The notes under the pieces are model-generated. The model did not search any database, had not been told where the DNA came from, and saw nothing but the letters and a program-made list of their open reading frames with translations. Both the position numbers and the translations under genes were made by a program. A DNA stretch of 64,000 bases from Bacteroidales bacterium (GTDB taxonomy: Bacteria; Bacteroidota; Bacteroidia; Bacteroidales; F082). The stretch lies in NCBI GenBank assembly GCA_024400455.1, contig JAKSMU010000008.1:62001-126000 (forward strand). The letters are read 5' to 3'. Positions 30,422 through 37,348 of the stretch are shown here, piece by piece. How positions within the stretch are numbered: the first letter of the stretch is position 1; each line of letters begins with the position of its first letter.

Positions 30422-30460
30422 TAAGGATTTAAAAATTTAAGATTCAATGATTTATAATTT
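30422..30460. repeat. ATTTAAA-type word run upstream of purD
   Basis: Degenerate 7-8-base words (TTTAAGG, ATTTAAA, AATTTAAG, ATTTATAA) resemble the 11656 and 40850 arrays but with more divergence. It lies immediately beside the heptamer array at 30465. Confidence 0.5.
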
Positions 30461-30464
30461 TATT

Positions 30465-30542
30465 GGTTTTCAGTTCACAGTCATCAGTTTTCGGTTTTCC
30501 ACCAACCGACAACTGAAAACTGAGAACCGATAACTGTAAACC
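30465..30542. repeat. Head-to-head array of 5 + 5 phased heptamers
   Basis: Five 7-base words at 30465-30499 (GGTTTTC, AGTTCAC, AGTCATC, AGTTTTC, GGTTTTC) are followed by an 8-base spacer. Five words in reverse-complement sense fill 30508-30542 (GACAACT, GAAAACT, GAGAACC, GATAACT, GTAAACC). The two halves pair as an imperfect hairpin in strict 7-base register between purD and the glycosyltransferase gene. Confidence 0.85.
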
Positions 30543-30560
30543 AATATTCCACATATTCAA

Positions 30561-31682
30561 CTAATTAAGTGATTTCATCAAGCAATTCCAAATATCTTCT
30601 GCTGCCTTATCCCACGAAAATGCTTCGCGACGTTCCCTACCCTTCTCAATCAGTTCGGCACGTTTCGTTTCGTCCAGCATTTCGGTCATAGCCTCGGCAA
30701 TAGACGACTCACTGAACGGATCAACGAGCAAAGCCGCATCATCAGCCACCTCAGGCATGGAAGTCACATTCGAAGTGATGACAGGCGTATCACACTTGAA
30801 GGCCTCTAAAATCGGAATGCCAAAACCTTCAAAATAAGACACATAGACCGATGCCAAAGCCGAAGCCGTCACCTTGTGCAAATCTTCAGCACTCAGTCGG
30901 CCTGCAAAAATCACATCACCTTGAAAACGCATCTTTTCGTACGCCTGCTGAATCGGCTCCGACCACCAACGTTTCTCACCGACAATCAACAACTTAACAT
31001 CCGATGGCATTTGTGATTTAAACAAATCGAAAGCCGTAAACAGACGCGCCAGATTCTTTCGAGGATGCAATGAACCGACAAACATGAAATACGGATTCCC
31101 GTCAGTGTAACGGTTACGAATTTCAATCTGTTCGGCCTCCGGAATCGGCGCAAATATCTCATTCACACCATTATAGGCAACATCAATCTTATCGGGACTA
31201 ACGTGATAGCAATCAACGATGTCCTGTTTCGAGAACTCCGAAACCGTCACAATGCGTTTGGCTTTTCGTGCATATTTCGGAAAATACTTCTTGTAATGCC
31301 ACAAGTGTATTTTTGGCATATCCTTCGGGAAATGCTCAAAATTTAAGTCGTGGAATTGAATTACGGACGGCATTTTCGTCTTCAGGCTCATGTAACCATC
31401 AGGTGAGAAAAACAAATCAGGCTTGATTTTCCTCAACGCCTTCGTCACAGACAATTCGAAATACCAAATATACAAAAACGGATGCCTTGCTTGTGGGAAA
31501 AGAACTATCGGCTTGACATTATCGGCAAAAATGAATTTCGGGTCTGGCTCCCTATCGAAAAAGAAATAAAAATCCACTTCGGGATGAGATGCCACCATGC
31601 GACGCAAAGTTTCGTAGGCCACCCAGCCGATGCCTTCAAGCCTGTCTTTCAACAACAAACGTGTATTTACTGCTATTTTCAA
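30561..31682 (-). CDS. Family 4-type glycosyltransferase
   Basis: A 373-residue GT-B glycosyltransferase, group 1 type, probably transferring sugars to surface polysaccharide at the cytoplasmic membrane. The N-terminal half begins LKIAVNTRLLL. The C-terminal half has the nucleotide-sugar site YFMFVGSLHPRKNL and the EFEGFGIP-like signature (YFEGFGIPILEAFKCDTPVITS). The frame has no ATG near the start. I choose the TTG at 31682 because it aligns with the usual first residues; TTG at 31703 or 31691 would give longer forms. No partner genes adjoin it. Confidence 0.87.
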   Translation of the reverse strand: MKIAVNTRLLLKDRLEGIGWVAYETLRRMVASHPEVDFYFFFDREPDPKFIFADNVKPIVLFPQARHPFLYIWYFELSVTKALRKIKPDLFFSPDGYMSLKTKMPSVIQFHDLNFEHFPKDMPKIHLWHYKKYFPKYARKAKRIVTVSEFSKQDIVDCYHVSPDKIDVAYNGVNEIFAPIPEAEQIEIRNRYTDGNPYFMFVGSLHPRKNLARLFTAFDLFKSQMPSDVKLLIVGEKRWWSEPIQQAYEKMRFQGDVIFAGRLSAEDLHKVTASALASVYVSYFEGFGIPILEAFKCDTPVITSNVTSMPEVADDAALLVDPFSESSIAEAMTEMLDETKRAELIEKGRERREAFSWDKAAEDIWNCLMKSLN

Positions 31683-31729
31683 GTCAATCAAATTAAAACG
31701 CAAAAATAAGAAATAATCAGTTAAAATCG

Positions 31730-31737
31730 TAATTTTG
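31730..31737 (+). promoter_or_regulatory. -7 promoter box for the fRMsr gene
   Basis: TAATTTTG fits TAnnTTTG, 16 bases before the ATG at 31754. No matching -33 TTG is seen at 19 bp. Confidence 0.5.
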
Positions 31738-31753
31738 CAGCGGATTTAAAGAA

Positions 31754-32218
31754 ATGGAAGACAGAATAGAAAAATACAAGCTGCTCATCAAGCAGATGCG
31801 TTGCATGATGGAAAGCGAAAAAGATGAAATCGCATTGATGGCAAATGCATCATCATTGCTCAGCGAAGTGTTCCCTTGGCATTGGATTGGCTTTTACAGA
31901 GTGATTGATAATCAATTGGTTTTAGGACCATTTCAAGGGCCAGTCGCATGTACACGAATCGGTTACAACAAAGGCGTTTGCGGAACGACATGGGCAAGGA
32001 AAGAGACCATCGTCGTGCCCGATGTGGAGCAATTTCCAGGGCACATCGCTTGCAGTTCGCTCTCGCGTTCCGAAATCGTCGTCCCGATTTTCGACAAAAA
32101 CGGAGAAGTGAAATCCATCCTCGACATCGACAGCACCGAACTTGATGCCTTCGATGAAACCGACCAACACTATTTGGAAGCATTTTGCGCCTTATTTTCG
32201 GATAACAGGCCCGCATAA
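31754..32218 (+). CDS. msrC: Free methionine-(R)-sulfoxide reductase (GAF domain)
   Basis: A 154-residue single GAF-domain enzyme that reduces free methionine-R-sulfoxide. The three cysteines of the family are present: Cys66 (GPVACTRIG), Cys76 (GVCGTTW) and Cys100 (GHIACSS), with the SRSEIVVPI and DIDS substrate-pocket segments. It is followed 17 bases later by a MATE transporter gene and may be co-transcribed with it. It adds to the oxidative-damage defences further along. Confidence 0.92.
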   Translation: MEDRIEKYKLLIKQMRCMMESEKDEIALMANASSLLSEVFPWHWIGFYRVIDNQLVLGPFQGPVACTRIGYNKGVCGTTWARKETIVVPDVEQFPGHIACSSLSRSEIVVPIFDKNGEVKSILDIDSTELDAFDETDQHYLEAFCALFSDNRPA

Positions 32219-32235
32219 GACTTGTTAGGATAATC

Positions 32236-33546
32236 ATGGCAGAAACACTATCAATCAGAAAACAACTTTTTCAGTACGCATTTCCCAGCATCATCGGTAT
32301 GCTGATTGTTGGCATCCAGACCTTTATCGACGGCATTTTCGTCAGCAGAGGTGTAGGAGCCATCGGTTTGGCCGCCGTCAACCTTTCCATGCCACTCATT
32401 AGCGTAATGCTCAGCGTCGCCATCATGATAATCTCCGGCGGCGTGGTCATTGCAGGCATTGCCAAAGGCCGTGGTGACGAAGAACACGCCAAAGGCTACA
32501 CCACCCTGACCTTTACGGTTTTGGTCAGTTCCATGCTGATTCTCTCCGCATTGCTTTTGCTCAACTTAAAGGGAATCTGCTATTTACTTGGCTGCAACGA
32601 TGAAGTCTACCCCTTCGTCAGGAAATATTTAGGCATCATTGGCGGTGCTTTCATTTTCTACTGCATTCCTAATTTCACGGAAGCTTTCACCCGTTTTGCG
32701 GGCAAGCCGAACTGGGTTTTCCTGAGCGGCACCATCTGTTGCGTGGTGAATGTCGTTTTGGATTATTTCTTCGTCCTGAAATTCAACTGGGGCGTCTCGG
32801 GAGCCGCCATCGCCACCTGCATCGCCAATTCATCGGCGGCTGTGGTACTTGCGCCCAACGTGAAAATGGGCCGATTGAAAGGCGGCTGGCGGCAAGTGGG
32901 AAAGATTTTCTACAACGGCAGTTCCGAAATGCTGACATCCGTTTCGGCAGCCATTACCACTTTCATTTTCAATCTTTTCCTGATGCGCGAAATCGGGCCA
33001 AATGGCGTAGCGGCACTCACCATCGTCTGTTATATCAACTTTGCCGTCAACATGACGATTTTCGGATTGTCGCAGGCACTCTATCCGCTGATGTCGTTCA
33101 ATGTCGGGGCAAAAGATTATGGCCGCATCAAGTCGTTGCTTTACAATTCATTGCTTTTCAGCGGCATCATTGGCGTTTCCATTTATCTGATAGCCTTGAT
33201 TTTCAGGCAAGGCATCGTTAATGTTTTCGCCAATGGTGACATGGAATTAGCAGCACTCACCACTACTGCCATGACTTACATCACATTACATTACTTGGTG
33301 TCGTTTGTCAACATCATCGGCACGAGTTTCCACACTGCCATCGAGCGGCCTTTAGAGTCGGCCATCATCGCCTTGTGCCGTTCCATTGTCTTTGTCCTGA
33401 TTCCGCTTTTCGCCCTCTCGCCCCTCATCGGGCAAATGGCCATCTGGCTTTCCATGCCGATTGCAGAGTTGTTGACGCTGTTTGTGAGTTTGCCATTGAT
33501 AATGAGTTCAATGCGGAGATTGAAAAAGAAAATGACCACTAACTAA
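32236..33546 (+). CDS. MATE-family efflux transporter
   Basis: A 436-residue inner-membrane protein with about 12 helices in two similar halves, typical of multidrug/toxin extruders driven by Na+ or H+. The N-terminal half has FPSIIGMLIVGIQTFIDG and GAIGLAAVNLSMPL; the second half repeats the pattern at ITTFIFNLFLMREIGPNGVAALTI. The substrate is unknown. Its stop codon overlaps that of the convergent TonB receptor gene by 4 bases, leaving no room for a terminator. Confidence 0.9.
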   Translation: MAETLSIRKQLFQYAFPSIIGMLIVGIQTFIDGIFVSRGVGAIGLAAVNLSMPLISVMLSVAIMIISGGVVIAGIAKGRGDEEHAKGYTTLTFTVLVSSMLILSALLLLNLKGICYLLGCNDEVYPFVRKYLGIIGGAFIFYCIPNFTEAFTRFAGKPNWVFLSGTICCVVNVVLDYFFVLKFNWGVSGAAIATCIANSSAAVVLAPNVKMGRLKGGWRQVGKIFYNGSSEMLTSVSAAITTFIFNLFLMREIGPNGVAALTIVCYINFAVNMTIFGLSQALYPLMSFNVGAKDYGRIKSLLYNSLLFSGIIGVSIYLIALIFRQGIVNVFANGDMELAALTTTAMTYITLHYLVSFVNIIGTSFHTAIERPLESAIIALCRSIVFVLIPLFALSPLIGQMAIWLSMPIAELLTLFVSLPLIMSSMRRLKKKMTTN

Positions 33547-35462
33547 AACTTCCACCCAGCCATCACTTCCCAACTTCGCCCAGGCATGGCGCGCCAAAGC
33601 ACATTCTGATATGCCTTGTCAGTGAAATTATTGCATCGCAACTCAAGTTTGAATTTTCCAATCTGCCGTCCCACAGCGATATGGTGCAAGACGTAGGCCG
33701 GCAAATCGTAACTGAAATACGAGCCCGTCGCGTAGGACGTGTTCCGCACGCCCGTCATTTCGAGTGTATAATTCAAATTCCATTGCTTCCAATGCACATC
33801 GGCAAAAAGGTTGGCATGATGGCGCGGAATGTAAATCAACTGCTTGCCCCTGTTGCCGTTCGCAACCGCCAAGTCGCTTTCATCGGTAGTGGCGGTAATG
33901 ACATAATTGCCCGAAACGGCAAATTTCCAATCCTTATAGTTATAGGCTATACTAAGATGATTTTCAACGCCTCGCGCAAAAACCAAAACCACATTTTCAG
34001 GCACCCAAAAGCGGTATTCCGTCGGCACCCACTGAATCCAGTTCTTCACCTTCGAGGCATACACGCCAGAACGGACTTCAGCTGAAAAACGTTCCTTTTT
34101 CAAGGCGTATTTCAAGGCAAAATCCAAAGTTCGACCGTTTTCCGCCAGAAGGTTTTCATTGCCGCCCGGATACCAATACAAGTCGTTCAAACTCGGATTG
34201 CGGTAATTGTGGCTATAGCCCAAAGTGGTCGTCAACGATTTCAGGAAAGGCATTTGATATGAAAAAGTCGCTGTCGGAAAAATGCCCATCGGCTTGCCAT
34301 CGACAATGTCGTAACGTGCCGTAAGTTTCAGATTTGCAAAGGCAAAAGGCGAACCATCAACGGCAGCGTATGCCGACACAATGTCGCGTTTTTTCGACCC
34401 TTCGTAATTGTTCGACTTCACATTTTCCCTGTCCCATTGCAGTTTGGCGTTCAGCTGCCACGACTTGTAAAGCTGCTGCACTACATTGGCAATCTGATGC
34501 AAAATCACGGCATCATTTTGTGAGTTGATAGAGGTAATCACATCATCTGTCACCGGATTTCGCGTTTCCAAGAAATAGTTTTGTTTCTCAAAAAAAGCCG
34601 CCGACTTCAACTGCAAACTTCCTGATTGCCAATACGTCTTAAACGAAATGTAATTCCTCGAGAAATTGTCTTTCGTCCACTCTTCCGTATTTTTATTGCC
34701 CACATTCGGCATGATTTGCGGCAAGTTCCTATTGTTCCATTGGTTCCACGACGAGGCCGAAAGCACACAATTCTTAAAAAGCAAACTGATTTCCGGCATG
34801 ATGCCATAATCAACGAAATCAGCGTTTTGCTGCTTCATTCTCTGATGCGGAATGGTGGCAAGATTCTCATATTCAAAGTCATTGTCAGATGAATTACGAT
34901 AGGCTTTCACACGGAAAGAGAACTTCTTCCCGCGGTTGCCAACTGTCACGAAACTGCCCAAGGTGTTGAAACTGCCGTAGGTCTGTTTCAAATCCAGAAT
35001 CAGGCCTTCGCCAAAACCCGTGGAATTGTCGATATTGACCGAACCGCCCAATCCCCCGCTGTTGTTCGACGTGCCGCTGCCCCAGTTCAGATTGACATCA
35101 TCGGCCAGAAAGACAGGAATGGTGCTGAAATCGACCTGACCCAAATTGGGCGCATTCAGTTGAAAACCATTCCACAACACCAAAGTATGGCTTGCCGTCG
35201 TGCCACGGAACGAAGCCGTAGAAGTGCCGCCAGGACCATACGTCTTGATGAAAACTGGACTGTGCTGAATCAGCAACTGCGAGAGATTGGAAGTGCTTTT
35301 CGACTCAAGGACAAGCGTGTCCAATTTCCGCGCGACCAAAGGTTTTGCCACACTCTCACCCACCCCATTGCCTTGAATTTCAACCTGATTGAGCATAATG
35401 GTGTCTTGCGCCCAAAGCAAACTTGGGAACAAAACGGTCAGCCAAATCAATAAGGTTTTCAT
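33543..35462 (-). CDS. TonB-dependent outer-membrane receptor (BtuB-like)
   Basis: A 639-residue outer-membrane barrel with a signal peptide (MKTLLIWLTVLFPSLLWAQ). The plug domain (about 30-140) contains SFRGTTASHTLVLWNGFQLN and GLGGSVNID. A beta-barrel follows and ends in the aromatic sequence EVMAGWKF, the usual outer-membrane insertion signal. Size and lack of a carboxypeptidase-like N-domain suggest a small-ligand receptor such as for cobalamin or siderophore, but no partner lipoprotein is adjacent. The ATG at 35462 starts the signal peptide; 35474 adds four residues. Confidence 0.87.
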   Translation of the reverse strand: MKTLLIWLTVLFPSLLWAQDTIMLNQVEIQGNGVGESVAKPLVARKLDTLVLESKSTSNLSQLLIQHSPVFIKTYGPGGTSTASFRGTTASHTLVLWNGFQLNAPNLGQVDFSTIPVFLADDVNLNWGSGTSNNSGGLGGSVNIDNSTGFGEGLILDLKQTYGSFNTLGSFVTVGNRGKKFSFRVKAYRNSSDNDFEYENLATIPHQRMKQQNADFVDYGIMPEISLLFKNCVLSASSWNQWNNRNLPQIMPNVGNKNTEEWTKDNFSRNYISFKTYWQSGSLQLKSAAFFEKQNYFLETRNPVTDDVITSINSQNDAVILHQIANVVQQLYKSWQLNAKLQWDRENVKSNNYEGSKKRDIVSAYAAVDGSPFAFANLKLTARYDIVDGKPMGIFPTATFSYQMPFLKSLTTTLGYSHNYRNPSLNDLYWYPGGNENLLAENGRTLDFALKYALKKERFSAEVRSGVYASKVKNWIQWVPTEYRFWVPENVVLVFARGVENHLSIAYNYKDWKFAVSGNYVITATTDESDLAVANGNRGKQLIYIPRHHANLFADVHWKQWNLNYTLEMTGVRNTSYATGSYFSYDLPAYVLHHIAVGRQIGKFKLELRCNNFTDKAYQNVLWRAMPGRSWEVMAGWKF

Positions 35463-35500
35463 TCTTACCATCATGGGTGCAAAGTTAGGGAAAAAAAGAC

Positions 35501-35508
35501 TATCTTTG
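35501..35508 (+). promoter_or_regulatory. -7 promoter box for the thioesterase gene
   Basis: TATCTTTG is the ideal Bacteroidetes -7 box, 20 bases before the ATG at 35528. The -33 position is not a clear TTG. Confidence 0.65.
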
Positions 35509-35527
35509 CAGCAAATAGTGAATCAGA

Positions 35528-36001
35528 ATGAAAATACGCAATCCCTATAACGCCATTCCCGAGCACAATTGCTTCGGATGCGCAGCCAAAAACCCAATCG
35601 GTTTGAAACTCGATTTTGAAAAAGACGAGGACAAAGTCACAGCCCGATGGATGCCCTCGACTGACTATCAAGGCTTTGGCGATTTCCTTCATGGCGGCAT
35701 TGCCGCCACTTTATTGGACGAAGTCGCATTTTGGGCGGTTCAGGCCTTGCTCGACAGCAGCGGCGTAACCTCCGAATTGGATGTCAAATATCTAAAGCCG
35801 ATTCACATCAGCCATGGGCAGATCACCGTCACGGCAAAACTGAAAGGACAAGTCGGAAAACATCTCTACGCATTTGAAACACAATTGTTTGACGGAACCG
35901 ATTCGCTTTGTGCCGAAGGCATCGCCACCTATTTTGTTTATCCGAAAGAGTTAGCGAAAACCAAGTTCATGTATCCTGGCAAAGAGGCTTTGGGACTTTA
36001 G
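35528..36001 (+). CDS. PaaI-type hotdog-fold thioesterase
   Basis: A 157-residue acyl-CoA thioesterase-like protein of the 4HBT superfamily. The characteristic HGGIAATLLDEVAFWA helix carries the likely catalytic Asp/Glu, and VKYLKPIHISHGQITVTA forms the sheet. An N-terminal NCFGCAAKNPIGL has two cysteines in CxxC, common in this subgroup. The substrate is not predictable. It ends at a strong bidirectional terminator. Confidence 0.85.
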   Translation: MKIRNPYNAIPEHNCFGCAAKNPIGLKLDFEKDEDKVTARWMPSTDYQGFGDFLHGGIAATLLDEVAFWAVQALLDSSGVTSELDVKYLKPIHISHGQITVTAKLKGQVGKHLYAFETQLFDGTDSLCAEGIATYFVYPKELAKTKFMYPGKEALGL

Positions 36002-36049
36002 CCATTTGCTAACACAAAACCCTAATACCGAATCATTTTTCCACAAGCA

Positions 36050-36089
36050 AAAAAAGCGAGGAACCGTTTTTGCAGTTCCTCGCTTTTGA
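36050..36089 (+). terminator. Bidirectional terminator between thioesterase and MORN-like genes
   Basis: A 9-bp perfect stem (GCGAGGAAC with GTTCCTCGC) has A-rich and T-rich flanks on opposite sides and separates two convergent genes. Confidence 0.85.
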
Positions 36090-36107
36090 TTATTCAAAAC
36101 CCAAAGC

Positions 36108-36851
36108 TTATTTTTTCTTGTCAGTTGGATTAGCTTTTGCCGGTGCATTGGTCTTTTCGTAAGTCTTCGTCTTTCCCGACTGCTGGCCTTGCTTGAAAGT
36201 CGATTCTGATTTCAAGGAACCGTTGTCGTAATATTCCTTGGCTTCGCCATCCTGCTTGTTGTCCTTGTAATTCTTCGATGACTTCAGTTGTCCGTTGGAA
36301 TAGAAAGTTTCCTGCTTTCCTTCAAACGAACCCGCCTTATATTCGATGCTCATCATCTTGTTGCCGTTTTCATCGAACCAAGTGCAAACGCCATTACGCT
36401 GACCTTTCAGATAATAGCTTTCTTCCTGAACGCCACCCTTTTCGTAGCACATAATCTGACGGCCTTCCATAACACCCATATTATATGTGTTCATTCTTGA
36501 AAGACGGCCGCCACGGAACCACGAACTGACCTGACCATTCAACTGATCATCTTTATATTCAGCCTGTTTCGTAATGGAACCTGTTTTGTCGATTTCGATG
36601 TAAACGCCATTTTTCTTGCCATTTTGGTAAGTGATGACACGCTTCGGCAAGAAGCTGTCGCCCGTGAAATACTCAATCCAAGTACCTTCTTTCAGGCCAT
36701 TCAACACTTGCCCCTGAATGGTGCAATCATTTCCCATTGCCGAGAATTTGCCGTTCGGAGCGCCAGCAACATTCACTGTTTCTGCATTTTGCGCACTCAT
36801 TGCCACTGAAAACATCATGGCAACCGCCAAAAACATTAAACTTTTACGCAT
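36108..36851 (-). CDS. Exported MORN-like repeat protein
   Basis: A 247-residue protein with a signal peptide (about residues 1-20, SVAMSAQ). Repeated 20-25-residue units of the MORN-2 ('toxin-antitoxin system YwqK-like') type follow: YQNGKKNGVYIEID, YKDDQLNGQVSSWF, YLKGQRNGVCTWFDENG, FYSNGQLKSSKNYKDNKQDGEAKEYYDNG. The tail is Lys/Pro-rich. Despite the family's database name, no toxin partner is present. It is likely periplasmic or surface-exposed; the role is unknown. Confidence 0.78.
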   Translation of the reverse strand: MRKSLMFLAVAMMFSVAMSAQNAETVNVAGAPNGKFSAMGNDCTIQGQVLNGLKEGTWIEYFTGDSFLPKRVITYQNGKKNGVYIEIDKTGSITKQAEYKDDQLNGQVSSWFRGGRLSRMNTYNMGVMEGRQIMCYEKGGVQEESYYLKGQRNGVCTWFDENGNKMMSIEYKAGSFEGKQETFYSNGQLKSSKNYKDNKQDGEAKEYYDNGSLKSESTFKQGQQSGKTKTYEKTNAPAKANPTDKKK

Positions 36852-36874
36852 TTTATTTTTCTTTTAAAGTTGGA

Positions 36875-36882
36875 CAAAATTA
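36875..36882 (-). promoter_or_regulatory. -7 promoter box for the MORN-like gene
   Basis: TAATTTTG on the - strand fits TAnnTTTG, 24 bases before the start codon. Confidence 0.45.
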
Positions 36883-36997
36883 TAAAAAAACAACAAATCT
36901 ATTACAAATCTCGTGCAATTTATTCATTCTTTGTTTTTTTTTCGCATCTTTGAACCATCAAATTAACAGATTACAAAAAGAAAAAAAGCCATTAAAA

Positions 36998-37297
36998 ATG
37001 AAAAAGATAGAGGTAAAAAACTTTCATCTGTACACCACTGCCGTCATCAGCATTGAATGGAAGCAGGAATTGCTCAACGTAAACTTAGACCTCGCCATGA
37101 TGCTGAAAATGATGCATATCGAAGGCTTGACCGAAGAAGACATCATAAAATACAGCAACAACGGCAAGCCAATTCCATTCAAGAAAGTGACTTTGATTCT
37201 TTTCCAAGACGACGACAAGCCAGGTCAATACTACACCGACGAAAGTTTCGAAGAAGATGATGACCCGACAGTTTTCTATGTGGAAATAAAGGAATAA
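36998..37297 (+). CDS. Small conserved-looking hypothetical protein
   Basis: A 99-residue cytoplasmic protein beginning MKKIEVKNFHLYTT. Strands and helices alternate (AVISIEWKQELLNVNLDLAMMLKMM; KKVTLILFQDDDKPGQYY) and the tail is strongly acidic. Codon use matches neighbours. The ATG at 36998 follows an A-rich leader typical of this genome; the much longer open frame upstream overlaps the MORN-like gene's promoter. I do not recognise the family. Confidence 0.6.
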   Translation: MKKIEVKNFHLYTTAVISIEWKQELLNVNLDLAMMLKMMHIEGLTEEDIIKYSNNGKPIPFKKVTLILFQDDDKPGQYYTDESFEEDDDPTVFYVEIKE

Positions 37298-37300
37298 AAA

Positions 37301-37330
37301 TAGGAACCGGCAATTAGTCGGTTCCTATTG
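37301..37330 (-). terminator. Terminator after the NfnAB-like gene
   Basis: A perfect 9-bp stem (TAGGAACCG with CGGTTCCTA) between convergent genes. The T-rich tail lies on the - strand side, so it mainly ends the 37349-39625 gene and may also serve the + strand gene. Confidence 0.75.
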
Positions 37331-37348
37331 AATCATATTAAACTTACT

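Noticed and set aside
30465..30542. Considered as a CRISPR array or attachment site
   Set aside because: Units are 7 bases without spacers, are degenerate and mirrored, and there are no cas genes or integrase.
36108..36851. MORN-like protein as a toxin-antitoxin component
   Set aside because: The label comes only from a database family name; there is no partner gene, and the protein is exported.
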